DNA of 40,389 nucleotides from positions 1 through 40,389 of IMG/VR virus record IMGVR_UViG_3300025120_000160; one strand, 5' to 3'. This DNA is from a virus. Below the pieces are notes generated by a model. It was not told the DNA's origin. It saw nothing but the letters and a program-made list of their open reading frames with translations, and made no database searches. The position numbers and the translations under genes are program-made. Shown here one piece after another: positions 8,390-17,042 of this stretch (position 1 is its first letter; each line of letters starts with the position of its first letter).

Positions 8390-10891
8390 ATGGAATACAT
8401 AACTTTTGATCAAATGATAGAAAGTGGTCAGGCTAGTAAACAACAAAAACAGTTGTTAAATCTTGAAAGATTCGGTTTATTACCAGATAATATAGCATCA
8501 GCTGTAAACGAGGAAAGATCTATAGGTAATTTTCCTAACCCTCTTGTCCCTATCCCACAAGAAGAGTTTGAAGATTTTAAAAATTTAATGGGTATGTTTT
8601 TAGGAGATAAATCAGCTTCCACTGATGAAGACTTTGCTAAAATATATTATTCTTTAGATAGAACGAAAGAATTTTTAACTGATAGAGATGTTTTACAAGA
8701 AGCAGGTGCAATTTCTGGTGGAATTATTTTACCAACTATAATTGGAGGACCTGCGGGAGCAGCTTCTCTTGGTCCTAGACTTTCAGCTTTTATTGAAAAG
8801 TATCCGAGATACGCAAAAACTTTGGCAGCTTTTTTTGGAGGAGCAGGAGGTTCTGCTCCCTTCAGTGACAGTTATTTAGAAGCATTAGGTTACGGAGCGC
8901 GCGAAGCGGCAGGTGAAGGAGCTTTTCAGTTATTAAATAAATATTTTCCATTTTTAAGAAAAATTTTTAAAGGAAAAGATGGAGAAGCTTTGGAAGCTGG
9001 AGCTAAATCTTCTCAAAAGATTTTAAGTGATGCTGGAGCAACTTTGACTCCAGCTAGATTATCTAAATCACCTACTGTTGATATGATAGAACAAGCCGCT
9101 GAAGTTTCTTTTTTAGGGGGAGGAGAACTTAGAGAAGCAGGTGAACGAGCTGTTCTTGCTTCTCAAGAACAATTAGGAAAATATTTAACACAGCTTTATT
9201 ACCCTGGAACAGCAGAAAGAAATTTTGTTAAAAATTTTGTGAATAGAGCTTCTTTAGAAAATGTTGATGATTTAATGAAAAATTTTTTACTTAAAGGAAG
9301 AGATTTTTATGATGGAGCAATAAATTCTGCTTATAAAAATGTTAATCAAACTGCAAAAAAATATTTAAGAAATAATAAAATTATAGATACAAATAAACTA
9401 TTAACCTCCTTTGATAGACAAATTAAACTTCAAGGAGGTGATATGAGTGATCCTGCCGTTCAATCTTTAAGAAAATACATTGCTAATTTTGCTGAAACAG
9501 GAAAAGGCGGTGTTGATTTTTTAACTGGTAAAAACATAAGATCTAATCTGTTGTCAAAAACAGGTTATTACACTACATCAGGAACAACTCCTCCAAAATA
9601 TTTAAATAAGATAGCAGGTGATATGGCTGTGTATATGACTAAGTTAATGGATGACTCTATTAAAGCACAAGTAAAATCAGGAAGAATTACGAAAGAAGCC
9701 GGTGAAGAAATATCAAAGGCTTATAAGTCAGCCAATCAACTTTATAAACAAGGTAAAGAAACTTTTAATACCAAATTTGTGTCTCAATTATTGTTAGACG
9801 AAACAGCAGGACAAACTTCTAAACAGTCTTTAGATGCTATTGACAATATTTATAAAACAATCACAGGTGCGGGAAATAAACCTGGAAGAGCTAGAGAATT
9901 TTTTAAATTAATAGATGACGGTGTAAAAAACAAAATTATAACACGACAAGGAGCCGATGTTATTAGACAAAAAATGCAGGGCCAGTTTTTTAGTAATGTT
10001 TTAAAAGACGTTACTGATAAAGGAATAATTGACGCTCAAAAAGTGTTGGATTTTACTAGTGGAAGAAAAGGACCTGGTCAAAGAGTTTTAAAAGAACTAT
10101 TTTATGGAAACCAAAGTTCACTTAAAAATATGGAAAAATATTTGAATAGTATGGTTTTAGCTCAGTCTAGGGGTATAGAAAAACAAAAAGGATCTCTTGC
10201 TTTTATTTCTTCACAATTTGCTGCGGCTGGAACTGTATTGACTCTTGGAGGAGGAAGCGTGACAGCTATTGGAGGTGGTTTAGCTATACTTGGAGGACCT
10301 GCAATGATTGCTAAACTTTTTTCAGATAAAAAATTTGTAGATAACTTATTAAATTTAGAATTATCAAAATCAGGAACAAATAAATATGCTCGTTCTATGA
10401 TACAAGTGATAAATAATTTGGTAAATAATCAATTTGTTGATCCTATTTTAGCTAAAAGATTTGTTGATGAAGCTGTCGTAGAAGATATTTTTCCTGAACC
10501 TGACAAAGCTTTAAAAGAGATGAAATGGTATGACAATGTAAAAAATTCAGATCTTACAGCTGAGGAAAATGATAATCCAGCCATATTAGATATTCAAGCA
10601 AAATTTAATCAATCACCTCCGGGTCTTTTAGAATCAATGGGCATGGCTACTTTAGAGTCAGAGCCAACAACCGTTGCATCCGCTTCAGCACCTCCTAGGT
10701 TTCAAGATCCTGGTCTTATAGGTGCTTTAGACTTAGGGCCGCTTACAGCTGCTTCAGCTCCTCCTTCTCAATCAATTAATCCAGAAACTATAGCTAGTTT
10801 AGATTCTGTTGGACTACCTTTTTTTGCAAAAGACGGTGGACTAGCGAGCATCGAACCAAAGAAATTTAAAAAACCACAAGTGGTATCGTAA
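8390..10891 (+). CDS. Large probable internal virion/ejection protein
   Basis: 833 aa, starting one base after the previous stop. There are two hydrophobic glycine-rich stretches (about 104-130 IISGGIILPTIIGGPAGAA-like, and about 610-640 GTVLTLGGGSVTAIGGG) that could insert in membranes. Between them is a long helical region. The C-terminus is Pro/Ser/Ala-rich and ends with AKDGGLASIEPKKFKKPQ, a tail I associate with marine phage virion proteins. A pore-forming ejection protein is plausible but inferred. Confidence 0.65.
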   Translation: MEYITFDQMIESGQASKQQKQLLNLERFGLLPDNIASAVNEERSIGNFPNPLVPIPQEEFEDFKNLMGMFLGDKSASTDEDFAKIYYSLDRTKEFLTDRDVLQEAGAISGGIILPTIIGGPAGAASLGPRLSAFIEKYPRYAKTLAAFFGGAGGSAPFSDSYLEALGYGAREAAGEGAFQLLNKYFPFLRKIFKGKDGEALEAGAKSSQKILSDAGATLTPARLSKSPTVDMIEQAAEVSFLGGGELREAGERAVLASQEQLGKYLTQLYYPGTAERNFVKNFVNRASLENVDDLMKNFLLKGRDFYDGAINSAYKNVNQTAKKYLRNNKIIDTNKLLTSFDRQIKLQGGDMSDPAVQSLRKYIANFAETGKGGVDFLTGKNIRSNLLSKTGYYTTSGTTPPKYLNKIAGDMAVYMTKLMDDSIKAQVKSGRITKEAGEEISKAYKSANQLYKQGKETFNTKFVSQLLLDETAGQTSKQSLDAIDNIYKTITGAGNKPGRAREFFKLIDDGVKNKIITRQGADVIRQKMQGQFFSNVLKDVTDKGIIDAQKVLDFTSGRKGPGQRVLKELFYGNQSSLKNMEKYLNSMVLAQSRGIEKQKGSLAFISSQFAAAGTVLTLGGGSVTAIGGGLAILGGPAMIAKLFSDKKFVDNLLNLELSKSGTNKYARSMIQVINNLVNNQFVDPILAKRFVDEAVVEDIFPEPDKALKEMKWYDNVKNSDLTAEENDNPAILDIQAKFNQSPPGLLESMGMATLESEPTTVASASAPPRFQDPGLIGALDLGPLTAASAPPSQSINPETIASLDSVGLPFFAKDGGLASIEPKKFKKPQVVS

Positions 10892-12198
10892 TGGCTAGAG
10901 GAAAAAAAAGAAAATCAACTGCAAAAAGTTTTAGTGATTTTAAAAAATCTCAAAATGAAAAGCGATTAAATCGTATTTACTCTCAAGGTGAAAAAGATTA
11001 CGCTAATCAAAACAGAGGTCAATCTGGTGGATTGTCATCTATTCCTTCTTCTAGTAAAAAAGATGCATTTGTTAATCTACAAAGACAAAAATTTTTTGGC
11101 GGTAGAAAAGTGCCTGAAGAAAGAGTTTTTAACAGAACTGCGCAGGACACAAACTTAGAACTTTTTAAAAAACGATTCACTAAACCCGTTAATATTGTCA
11201 ACCCTAATACAGGAGAAGTAACTGGAACTGTATCAGGTTTGACTCAAGCTACAGACGATGCTCCAAGAAGTTTAACGGAAGAAAGACAAAGACTTGTTAA
11301 TTTATATGGACCTACAAATAAAGAAGTTATGGGAGACATAGGTTCTGGTTTAGGAAACTTAATCAAATCGTATGGAATACCTTTTGTCAGTCCTATCATG
11401 AAAGGAATGAATGTAATTAAAAGCGGAGTAGAAGCAGCGTGGGACGCGGTTCGTGGAGAGCCTTCTCAACAAACATTTCCTGAGTTCAGAGGTGAATCAG
11501 AAAACTATTTCAATAACATTGATACTGGAATATCTCAAGTAGACCCTAATAACATGTTAGTTCGAATCGCCAAAGAAAATGAAGAAAAATTTGATGATGC
11601 TCCAACATTTCAAGAACAATTAGCAAATGCCACTGCTATGAATCTTAACATTCCAAATCCTGTGGATATTGCACAAACTGTTGCTGATTACTATGATGCT
11701 GCTGCACAAGGAGTTAATTTAGACCTTCCTATAGGAAATCTTAATCTAAACCCTTTAGCAAAAAAAGTTTTTTTAGATGGAGGGATAGGTAATGTAAGGT
11801 ATGGTGGATCTATAGACCCTAATACGCTTGATTACAATCTAGGTATTAGTACAGCTTTACCGGGTGATTTTAGATTATCAGCGGGTGCCTCTTCAAGTGA
11901 TCTTCCAGGAGTAAGTTTGTCTAATACTTATTTACCAGAAATTTTTGATAGGAATATACCAGGAATTAGCAATGTTACACCTTCTCTAAATATGTCAGGA
12001 CGAGGAGACCTAAGCTTGGGGGTAAATACAACAGTAGATCCTTTAAGAAGTTTTTATCCTGGTTCAGCTATAGGGACACCTATAAATGTAGGTGCTTCTG
12101 TTGATTCTAGAGGTAATATTACTCCTAATATCTCTTTCTTAAAAAACTTTAAAGATGGTGGAGCTGTTAATAGTGGTTTAGGGTATATGTTTAAATAA
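10891..12198 (+). CDS. Probable virion protein with basic N-terminus
   Basis: 435 aa, start on a TAATG overlap. The first 30 residues are very basic (MARGKKRKSTAKSFSDFKKS), compatible with DNA contact inside the particle. The C-terminal half has repeated beta-strand-like Asn/Gly/Ser-rich segments (GNLNLNPL, LGISTALPGDFRLSAGASSS, TPSLNMSGRGDLSLGV). It ends with FKDGGAVNSGLGYMFK, a terminal motif related to those of the preceding proteins. No enzymatic motif recognised. Confidence 0.65.
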   Translation: MARGKKRKSTAKSFSDFKKSQNEKRLNRIYSQGEKDYANQNRGQSGGLSSIPSSSKKDAFVNLQRQKFFGGRKVPEERVFNRTAQDTNLELFKKRFTKPVNIVNPNTGEVTGTVSGLTQATDDAPRSLTEERQRLVNLYGPTNKEVMGDIGSGLGNLIKSYGIPFVSPIMKGMNVIKSGVEAAWDAVRGEPSQQTFPEFRGESENYFNNIDTGISQVDPNNMLVRIAKENEEKFDDAPTFQEQLANATAMNLNIPNPVDIAQTVADYYDAAAQGVNLDLPIGNLNLNPLAKKVFLDGGIGNVRYGGSIDPNTLDYNLGISTALPGDFRLSAGASSSDLPGVSLSNTYLPEIFDRNIPGISNVTPSLNMSGRGDLSLGVNTTVDPLRSFYPGSAIGTPINVGASVDSRGNITPNISFLKNFKDGGAVNSGLGYMFK

Positions 12199-12284
12199 TG
12201 ATTGGTAAAATAAAGGCATTTATAATAAGGTTATTTAAAAAACAAGACGAAAGGGACGAACATGAAATATTTCCAGGAATCTGA
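12198..12284 (+). CDS. Tiny basic peptide, possible
   Basis: 28 codons starting on a TAATG overlap with the preceding stop and overlapping the M15 peptidase start in another frame. The sequence begins MIGKIKAFIIRLFKKQ, a short amphipathic basic helix, then turns charged. A small membrane-active lysis helper is imaginable next to an endolysin, but the overlap and the length make coincidence quite possible. Confidence 0.3.
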   Translation: MIGKIKAFIIRLFKKQDERDEHEIFPGI

Positions 12285-12651
12285 ATTAGCCTGCCCTACA
12301 ACAGGTGTGTTTCAGTTACAAGATGGTTTTGCAGATGATCTTGATCAATTAAGAGAGGCTTATGGACAGCCTATCGTGGTCACTTCAGGATGCAGAACAG
12401 AAGAACATAATGAATGGTTACAATCACGAGGCTATCCTGCTTCTAATAATTCATTACATTTAATTGATAATAACAAGTATGGAACAGATACTTGCGCAAT
12501 TGATATGAAAAGACCTGATGGAGTTTTATTAGTAAAACTTTTTCAAATAGCACTAGAACTTGGATGGACAGTTGGTTTAGCTAAGACTTTTGTACACCTA
12601 GATAAAAGAGCGAAATATACAGATCTTTCTCAAATTATTTATAGTTACTAA
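12262..12651 (+). CDS. M15-family peptidase (endolysin)
   Basis: 129 aa with AAAGGGA a few bases ahead of the ATG. The motifs match peptidase M15 (VanY / D-Ala-D-Ala carboxypeptidase-like, zinc): SGCRTEEHN (42-50), a zinc-ligand His in SLHL (H66), CAIDM with Asp81, and the VHLD pair H112/D114. Such small M15 enzymes cut peptide cross-links in peptidoglycan and serve as phage endolysins. The length is normal for a single-domain enzyme. No signal peptide is seen, so release would need a holin; a holin-like gene is encoded near 37.9 kb. Confidence 0.85.
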   Translation: MKYFQESELACPTTGVFQLQDGFADDLDQLREAYGQPIVVTSGCRTEEHNEWLQSRGYPASNNSLHLIDNNKYGTDTCAIDMKRPDGVLLVKLFQIALELGWTVGLAKTFVHLDKRAKYTDLSQIIYSY

Positions 12652-12854
12652 TGAAATTCTTTCTCATAGGTTGGATATGCCTAGGAGTAGGAATAGATGA
12701 GAAATGCGTAAGAATGGGGTCGGAAGTTATCCACCCCTCTTACGAACTGTGTAACGAATATTACACTGTAATACGAGAAGAATTCTCTGATATTAAAGAT
12801 TTAGAAATGAGCTTTACTTGTGTTCAAGCAGGTTTATTAGAAGATTTATTATAG
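12651..12854 (+). CDS. Small cysteine-containing protein with hydrophobic N-terminus
   Basis: 67 aa, start on a TAATG overlap with the endolysin. The N-terminus MKFFLIGWICLGVGI is short and hydrophobic and could be a weak signal or membrane anchor. Four cysteines (11, 19, 34, 57) are spread along the chain, compatible with disulfides in the periplasm. Following the endolysin, a lysis-related role such as spanin-like is possible but unproven. Its stop overlaps the end of the opposite-strand gene, so the two transcription units converge here. Confidence 0.6.
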   Translation: MKFFLIGWICLGVGIDEKCVRMGSEVIHPSYELCNEYYTVIREEFSDIKDLEMSFTCVQAGLLEDLL

Positions 12855-13025
12855 GGTTCTTCTTATAAAATTTGGAAATCGACCTTCTTCTTTAAAAGAT
12901 CTATAGGCTGCATACCAATCTTTTTTATATTCTGCTTGACAGAAATCTTTGATTGATTGGTCTTTGTCATCACTCTTAAAAAAATTCAAGAAATGATCTT
13001 TTGCTTTATTGGTTAAGTTAAACAT
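12849..13025 (-). CDS. 58-aa hypothetical protein
   Basis: A short frame beginning MFNLTNKAKDHFLNFFKSD and ending FPNFIRRTL, with GAAAGGA about 12 bases before the ATG. The composition is charged and aromatic (many Lys, Asp, Phe, Tyr), helical and soluble-looking. It is the last gene of the minus-strand replication block and its stop overlaps the end of the convergent plus-strand operon by six bases. Function unknown; coding is supported by the ribosome site and the amino-acid composition. Confidence 0.55.
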   Translation of the reverse strand: MFNLTNKAKDHFLNFFKSDDKDQSIKDFCQAEYKKDWYAAYRSFKEEGRFPNFIRRTL

Positions 13026-13212
13026 GGTTATTTTTTCCTTTCAGTTTAGTTTTTAATTAAATGTCAAGAAAAAAGAATTGTTGTTTATGCACAACTGATA
13101 TGATAAATTTTTAATTAGAATGGTAACGACTAAAATGTACAGGAAGGTAACTTAATGTATATTGCAAAAGTTTTTAGATTTAGTGTCTCTTGCGAATAAC
13201 TATAGTAATTTA

Positions 13213-13434
13213 TTAACTGTCGTTACCTTCTTCTTCTTTCCATTCTGATAACTCTTTTTTCATTTGAACATATCTTAAATATTGTGTGACACATTTAGAT
13301 ATATCTTCATGTAAAACAGTTAAACTACCAATATCCAATTTTATTGGTTTACCCGCATCATCATGGACTCTTTTTACTTCATCACGTGTTAAACTTAAAT
13401 ACAGTTTTCCATCTTGATATATAATTCTACTCAT
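13213..13434 (-). CDS. 73-aa hypothetical protein
   Basis: Starts MSRIIYQDGKLYLSLTRDEVKR and ends with a charged helix (KKELSEWKEEEGNDS). The ATG overlaps the stop of the upstream zinc-ribbon gene, so the two are translationally coupled. AAGGAG lies just upstream inside that gene. The N-terminal half looks like a short beta hairpin plus helix. No family recognised. Confidence 0.7.
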   Translation of the reverse strand: MSRIIYQDGKLYLSLTRDEVKRVHDDAGKPIKLDIGSLTVLHEDISKCVTQYLRYVQMKKELSEWKEEEGNDS

Positions 13435-13582
13435 TTTCTTGCTCCTTTGGATAATATACCTCTACAAAACTTTTACACTTTGGACAACTAAGGTTTGTTA
13501 CAATACAATATTCTTCGTTTTCCTCTTCAATATCATGATCTCCGCCCCATATTAGTTCTTCATTACAATGCCAACAATTCAT
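13427..13582 (-). CDS. Small zinc-ribbon protein
   Basis: 51 aa beginning MNCWHCNEELIWGGDHD, with a second pair CPKC at 33-36. Two CxxC knuckles (C3/C6 and C33/C36) make a zinc ribbon. The CWHC-x-ELIWGGDHD signature is one I know from small proteins of cyanophages and other marine phages. The ATG overlaps the polymerase stop as ATGA, so it is coupled to DNA polymerase and probably belongs to the replication operon. A DNA or protein-binding role is inferred. Confidence 0.8.
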   Translation of the reverse strand: MNCWHCNEELIWGGDHDIEEENEEYCIVTNLSCPKCKSFVEVYYPKEQENE

Positions 13583-15459
13583 TGTGTTTCTCCCCAATTA
13601 TCTGCTATCGCTACATCTACTTTAGAAGGTATTTCCATCTCCAAAGATTTTTCCATAACTTCTATAATTTTATCTTGTTGTTCCTTAGAACTATCAACAC
13701 TAATAGCTAGCTCATCATGTATTTGTATCATTGGTATAATACCTTCTTTATGTAAGTCTACCATAGCTTTTTTAATTTGATCTGCTGCTGAACCTTGAAT
13801 CAATCTGTTCAAAGATTTATAAGTTCCAGCTCTTTTTAGGCCAATATTACTTCCATATTCTTCAACTGCTTTTTCATGAGGATATGCTTTATGTACTCCA
13901 AAACTTTTTGGTTCCCATAAATCAAACCTGCATTGCCTTCCAAGAATTGTTCTTACTCTCCCTTTTCGTTGAGCGTGATCAGAAACTTTGTCTGCAAGTT
14001 GTCTTACAAAAGGAACTCTTTCATTATACTGCCTAATTAATGCTTTTGCCTCGTCAGGATCAATTCCTAGCTGATCTGACAGTTTTCCAACACCCATTCC
14101 ATAAAAAAGTCCTAAATTTATGGTTTTAGCGCTCTTACGTGGTATATTAGCTATTTCAGCCATGATCGTATGGAAGTCGGTGTTTTTGTCCTCTCTATAA
14201 GCCTCTAAAAGCTTTTTTGATCCGTCAAGTCCCACTTTATTCGCATAATGAACCACTAAACGAGGTTCTTGTTGTGAGTAATCAAATGAACCCCATTTTT
14301 CTCCTTCTTCAGGTAAAAACAAACTTCTAATTAAAGTTCCAATCTTTAATTCAGCATTAGCTGAATCTCTTGCAGGAATTTGTTGTAAATTTGGATTATT
14401 GTAACTAAACCTACCTGTGACTGTTCCTCCACTATCACTACGTAATTGATTTATGTTCGCGTGTATTCTTCCATTATGATGAAATTTATTAATCATATTA
14501 GTAAAAGTTCCTCGAGCTTTATTATAGCTTCTAGCTTCCACAATAGCTTTTGGAATTTTATGAGGATTATTTTCTAAAAAACTTTTTGTAAAACTAGGAT
14601 TCCCTTTTTCTGTTTGCGGATACTCAATCCCACATCCTTTAAAAACTTCTTCAATTGATCTAGCGGCCCAAATATCACATCTCATTCCTGTTTCATCATG
14701 TATATATTTTAGTAATTTATTCTCTCTTTTAATAAGATTTTTCTCTGCCTTATCAACAGCTTCTAAATCTACTCGAACACCTTTTGTTCTCATCTCAATA
14801 AGAATAGGTAAAAGATCTAATTCTAAATCTAAAACTGTTTGCAAATCACTTTTAGTTATTTCTTCTTGAAGCCTATCCCATAAACGTAAACATAAAGCAG
14901 CATCTTGTTCTGCGTATTCACCTACAAAAGTAGCGGGCATTTTATACATTTCTGATTTAGCATCGACACCAAACTGAGCAGCAGCTTCGTAAAGCCCCCA
15001 TTCAGACTTACTATCAGCTAGATATTCTTTTGATAAAGCATTCAAAGAATAACTATACCTGTTTTCATCTACTAACGGAGCGGCAATCATTGTATCAATT
15101 ATACGCCCATTCCAACTAACTCCCTCAGCTTGTAACCATCCAAAATCATAAGTTGCATTATGAGCAATCTTATCGCAGTCAGTAGATAACATTTCTTTTA
15201 ACCAGTCTAAAGTTACTATCGGATCAAAGTTAAAACTATTTTCATGACGAATAGGATAATAACCCTCCCAGCCATCAACAGCTACAGCGACACCAATAAT
15301 ATGCCCATCGTTTGTAGCCCATCCTGGTCCTTTAGACATAATGTTCGGATCTCTTGTTTCTAAGTCGATAGCAATTCTTTTTGCATCTTTAATATCTTTA
15401 AATTCCTGTGGTGGTAACCACTCTGATTTCGGTTTAAACATTCCTATTTGTTTACTCAT
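13579..15459 (-). CDS. polA: Family A DNA polymerase with 3'-5' exonuclease
   Basis: 626 aa replicative polymerase. The exonuclease domain has IDLET (D32, E34), NATYDFGWL (101-109) and YAEQDA (182-187). The polymerase domain has TVTGRFSYNNPNLQQIP (346-362), motif A SFDYSQQEPR (391-400), motif B RKSAKTINLGLFYG (441-454) and motif C IQIHDE (579-583 area). There is no 5'-3' exonuclease domain, as usual in phages. The residue aligned with E. coli Phe762 is Leu449 (codon 14113-14115). Its start overlaps the helicase stop as ATGA. Confidence 0.95.
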   Translation of the reverse strand: MSKQIGMFKPKSEWLPPQEFKDIKDAKRIAIDLETRDPNIMSKGPGWATNDGHIIGVAVAVDGWEGYYPIRHENSFNFDPIVTLDWLKEMLSTDCDKIAHNATYDFGWLQAEGVSWNGRIIDTMIAAPLVDENRYSYSLNALSKEYLADSKSEWGLYEAAAQFGVDAKSEMYKMPATFVGEYAEQDAALCLRLWDRLQEEITKSDLQTVLDLELDLLPILIEMRTKGVRVDLEAVDKAEKNLIKRENKLLKYIHDETGMRCDIWAARSIEEVFKGCGIEYPQTEKGNPSFTKSFLENNPHKIPKAIVEARSYNKARGTFTNMINKFHHNGRIHANINQLRSDSGGTVTGRFSYNNPNLQQIPARDSANAELKIGTLIRSLFLPEEGEKWGSFDYSQQEPRLVVHYANKVGLDGSKKLLEAYREDKNTDFHTIMAEIANIPRKSAKTINLGLFYGMGVGKLSDQLGIDPDEAKALIRQYNERVPFVRQLADKVSDHAQRKGRVRTILGRQCRFDLWEPKSFGVHKAYPHEKAVEEYGSNIGLKRAGTYKSLNRLIQGSAADQIKKAMVDLHKEGIIPMIQIHDELAISVDSSKEQQDKIIEVMEKSLEMEIPSKVDVAIADNWGETQ

Positions 15460-17042
15460 ACTCTATATGCCTCCCTGCTTGTTGGTGTTACAATGTAAAG
15501 ATTTTCTTTTGCTCTTGAAAAGGCGACATAAAAAAGTCGATGTTCACTAATAGGATTTTTCTTATAATCTTCATAAGCCATTTTACCTATATCTAATGAA
15601 ACAATAACGTTATCAGCTTCCCCGCCTTTTTGCTGATGTATTGTAGACAAAGTTACTCTTGGTTCTTTGCCTATATCTTCTCCTCTTGACTCCAAGTTTT
15701 CCAAGTAAGCTCTTGTTTCTGTATTTAAAGTAGTCATAACTTCTGCCCATGACTGATCCTTATCTACAACAAGACCAAAATCTTGAATTAATTCGTCAAG
15801 AGAAACTTTTTTATCCGGTAAAGATTTTCTTTGTTCTGATACTATTTTTTTATACCCTCTAGTCACAAAACCTTTTCCTAAAACTTTGTACATATTCTCT
15901 ACCATTTTTAAGGAAACAGAGTTTTTATAAATTGTTAAGTCCTTCCAAGTTAGTATCGCATTTCTCTCTTGTGATTTAATCGAATATCGATATTTATTAT
16001 CTCTCATTTTCACACGAAAAAATACATTTTTCTTAACTAACATTTCTTCTAAGTCTTCTCTAATTGATCTTGTTCTACCCATTATTAACCATGAGCCTTG
16101 GCTCATATTTAAATGATAAATATTTCTTACAAACTCGACTTGACCATCACGCTCCGCGGGTCGCCACTCGATATCCTCGGAGCTCGTAATCTGTTCTTCT
16201 ACTCTATTAACTACTTCCCAAACTTTTCTTGGAACTCTTTTCGATTGATCTAAGACAATTAATTCTTTTGCATTTTCTTTTACCTCTAATGCCTTTTCTA
16301 CATCAGCATCTGCCCAAGTATAAATAGCTTGATTAGGGTCCATTGCAATATAGGAAGTCTCTGAGTTTTTCCAAATTTTTTCAGCCATTTTCCATTGAAC
16401 CGTGGACATGTCTTGAGCTTCGTCAAAAAACACCACCTTAAATTCTTTGACCCTATTGCTTAGTACATAATCAGTAATTAAATCAGTAAAGTCTTTTTTG
16501 GGCCCCACATCTTTAACCATATAACCTGTCACACCATCAGTAAAATTTTCATACCCATAGTCTTTATATTCTTGAAGTCCTTTAGCTATATATTCTAACT
16601 TATGTTTCACAATATCTTTCGCAAACATTGCCCAAGCATCGTCTAATGAAATACCTCTTCTTTTAGCTTTTTCTATAAGATGTATATATTTTTCATCATA
16701 TGAGTTAAAAAAACTGTCATCGTCATTACTGACATTAATATTAATCCTAAGTACATTTGATATATTTCTCCAATCGTTTTTACTTAATATATATTCTCTA
16801 GTTAATCCCATTTGACGTAAAGCAAAGGAATGTAGTGTCGAGAAGTTTTCTAATTGATTCATGGGAACTTTAAATCGGTCCGCGGCCCGTTGCTTGGCCT
16901 CGTCCACTGCTTTATTTGAAAAAGAAAAAAAAGCAATTTCATCAATCTTAACTTCTTGTTGAACATATTCTTCAATCTTATTTAAAATAAAAGTGGTTTT
17001 ACCTGTCCCCGGAGGACCAATAACGACTATTGGTTTACTCAA
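15456..17042 (-). CDS. UvrD/Rep-like SF1 DNA helicase
   Basis: 528 aa. Walker A is GPPGTGKTT (9-17), Walker B with the UvrD-type DEAQD is at 207-211 (VVFFDEAQDMS), motif V region STIHQQKGGEADNV is near 455-470, and motif VI FYVAFSRAKENL is near 504-515. This is a superfamily 1A 3'-5' helicase, probably the replicative or recombination helicase of this phage. It overlaps both neighbours by four bases (primase upstream, polymerase downstream). It is shorter than UvrD (about 720 aa), as many phage members are. Confidence 0.9.
   Translation of the reverse strand: MSKPIVVIGPPGTGKTTFILNKIEEYVQQEVKIDEIAFFSFSNKAVDEAKQRAADRFKVPMNQLENFSTLHSFALRQMGLTREYILSKNDWRNISNVLRININVSNDDDSFFNSYDEKYIHLIEKAKRRGISLDDAWAMFAKDIVKHKLEYIAKGLQEYKDYGYENFTDGVTGYMVKDVGPKKDFTDLITDYVLSNRVKEFKVVFFDEAQDMSTVQWKMAEKIWKNSETSYIAMDPNQAIYTWADADVEKALEVKENAKELIVLDQSKRVPRKVWEVVNRVEEQITSSEDIEWRPAERDGQVEFVRNIYHLNMSQGSWLIMGRTRSIREDLEEMLVKKNVFFRVKMRDNKYRYSIKSQERNAILTWKDLTIYKNSVSLKMVENMYKVLGKGFVTRGYKKIVSEQRKSLPDKKVSLDELIQDFGLVVDKDQSWAEVMTTLNTETRAYLENLESRGEDIGKEPRVTLSTIHQQKGGEADNVIVSLDIGKMAYEDYKKNPISEHRLFYVAFSRAKENLYIVTPTSREAYRV

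Noticed and set aside
13182-13195. Plus-strand AGTGTCTCTTGC resembling the leader motif
   Set aside because: No flanking hairpin, no GGAG loop and no gene after it; a 7-mer match is expected by chance in 40 kb.
13122-13230. Inverted GGTAACGAC/GTCGTTACC and GAAGGTAAC/GTTACCTTC between convergent operons
   Set aside because: Arms are about 70-90 bases apart with no T-run, so not a terminator; the short words may be chance.
13495-13780. Plus-strand frames opposite the polymerase 3' end
   Set aside because: Shadow frames of the polymerase and zinc-ribbon genes, with no ribosome sites.
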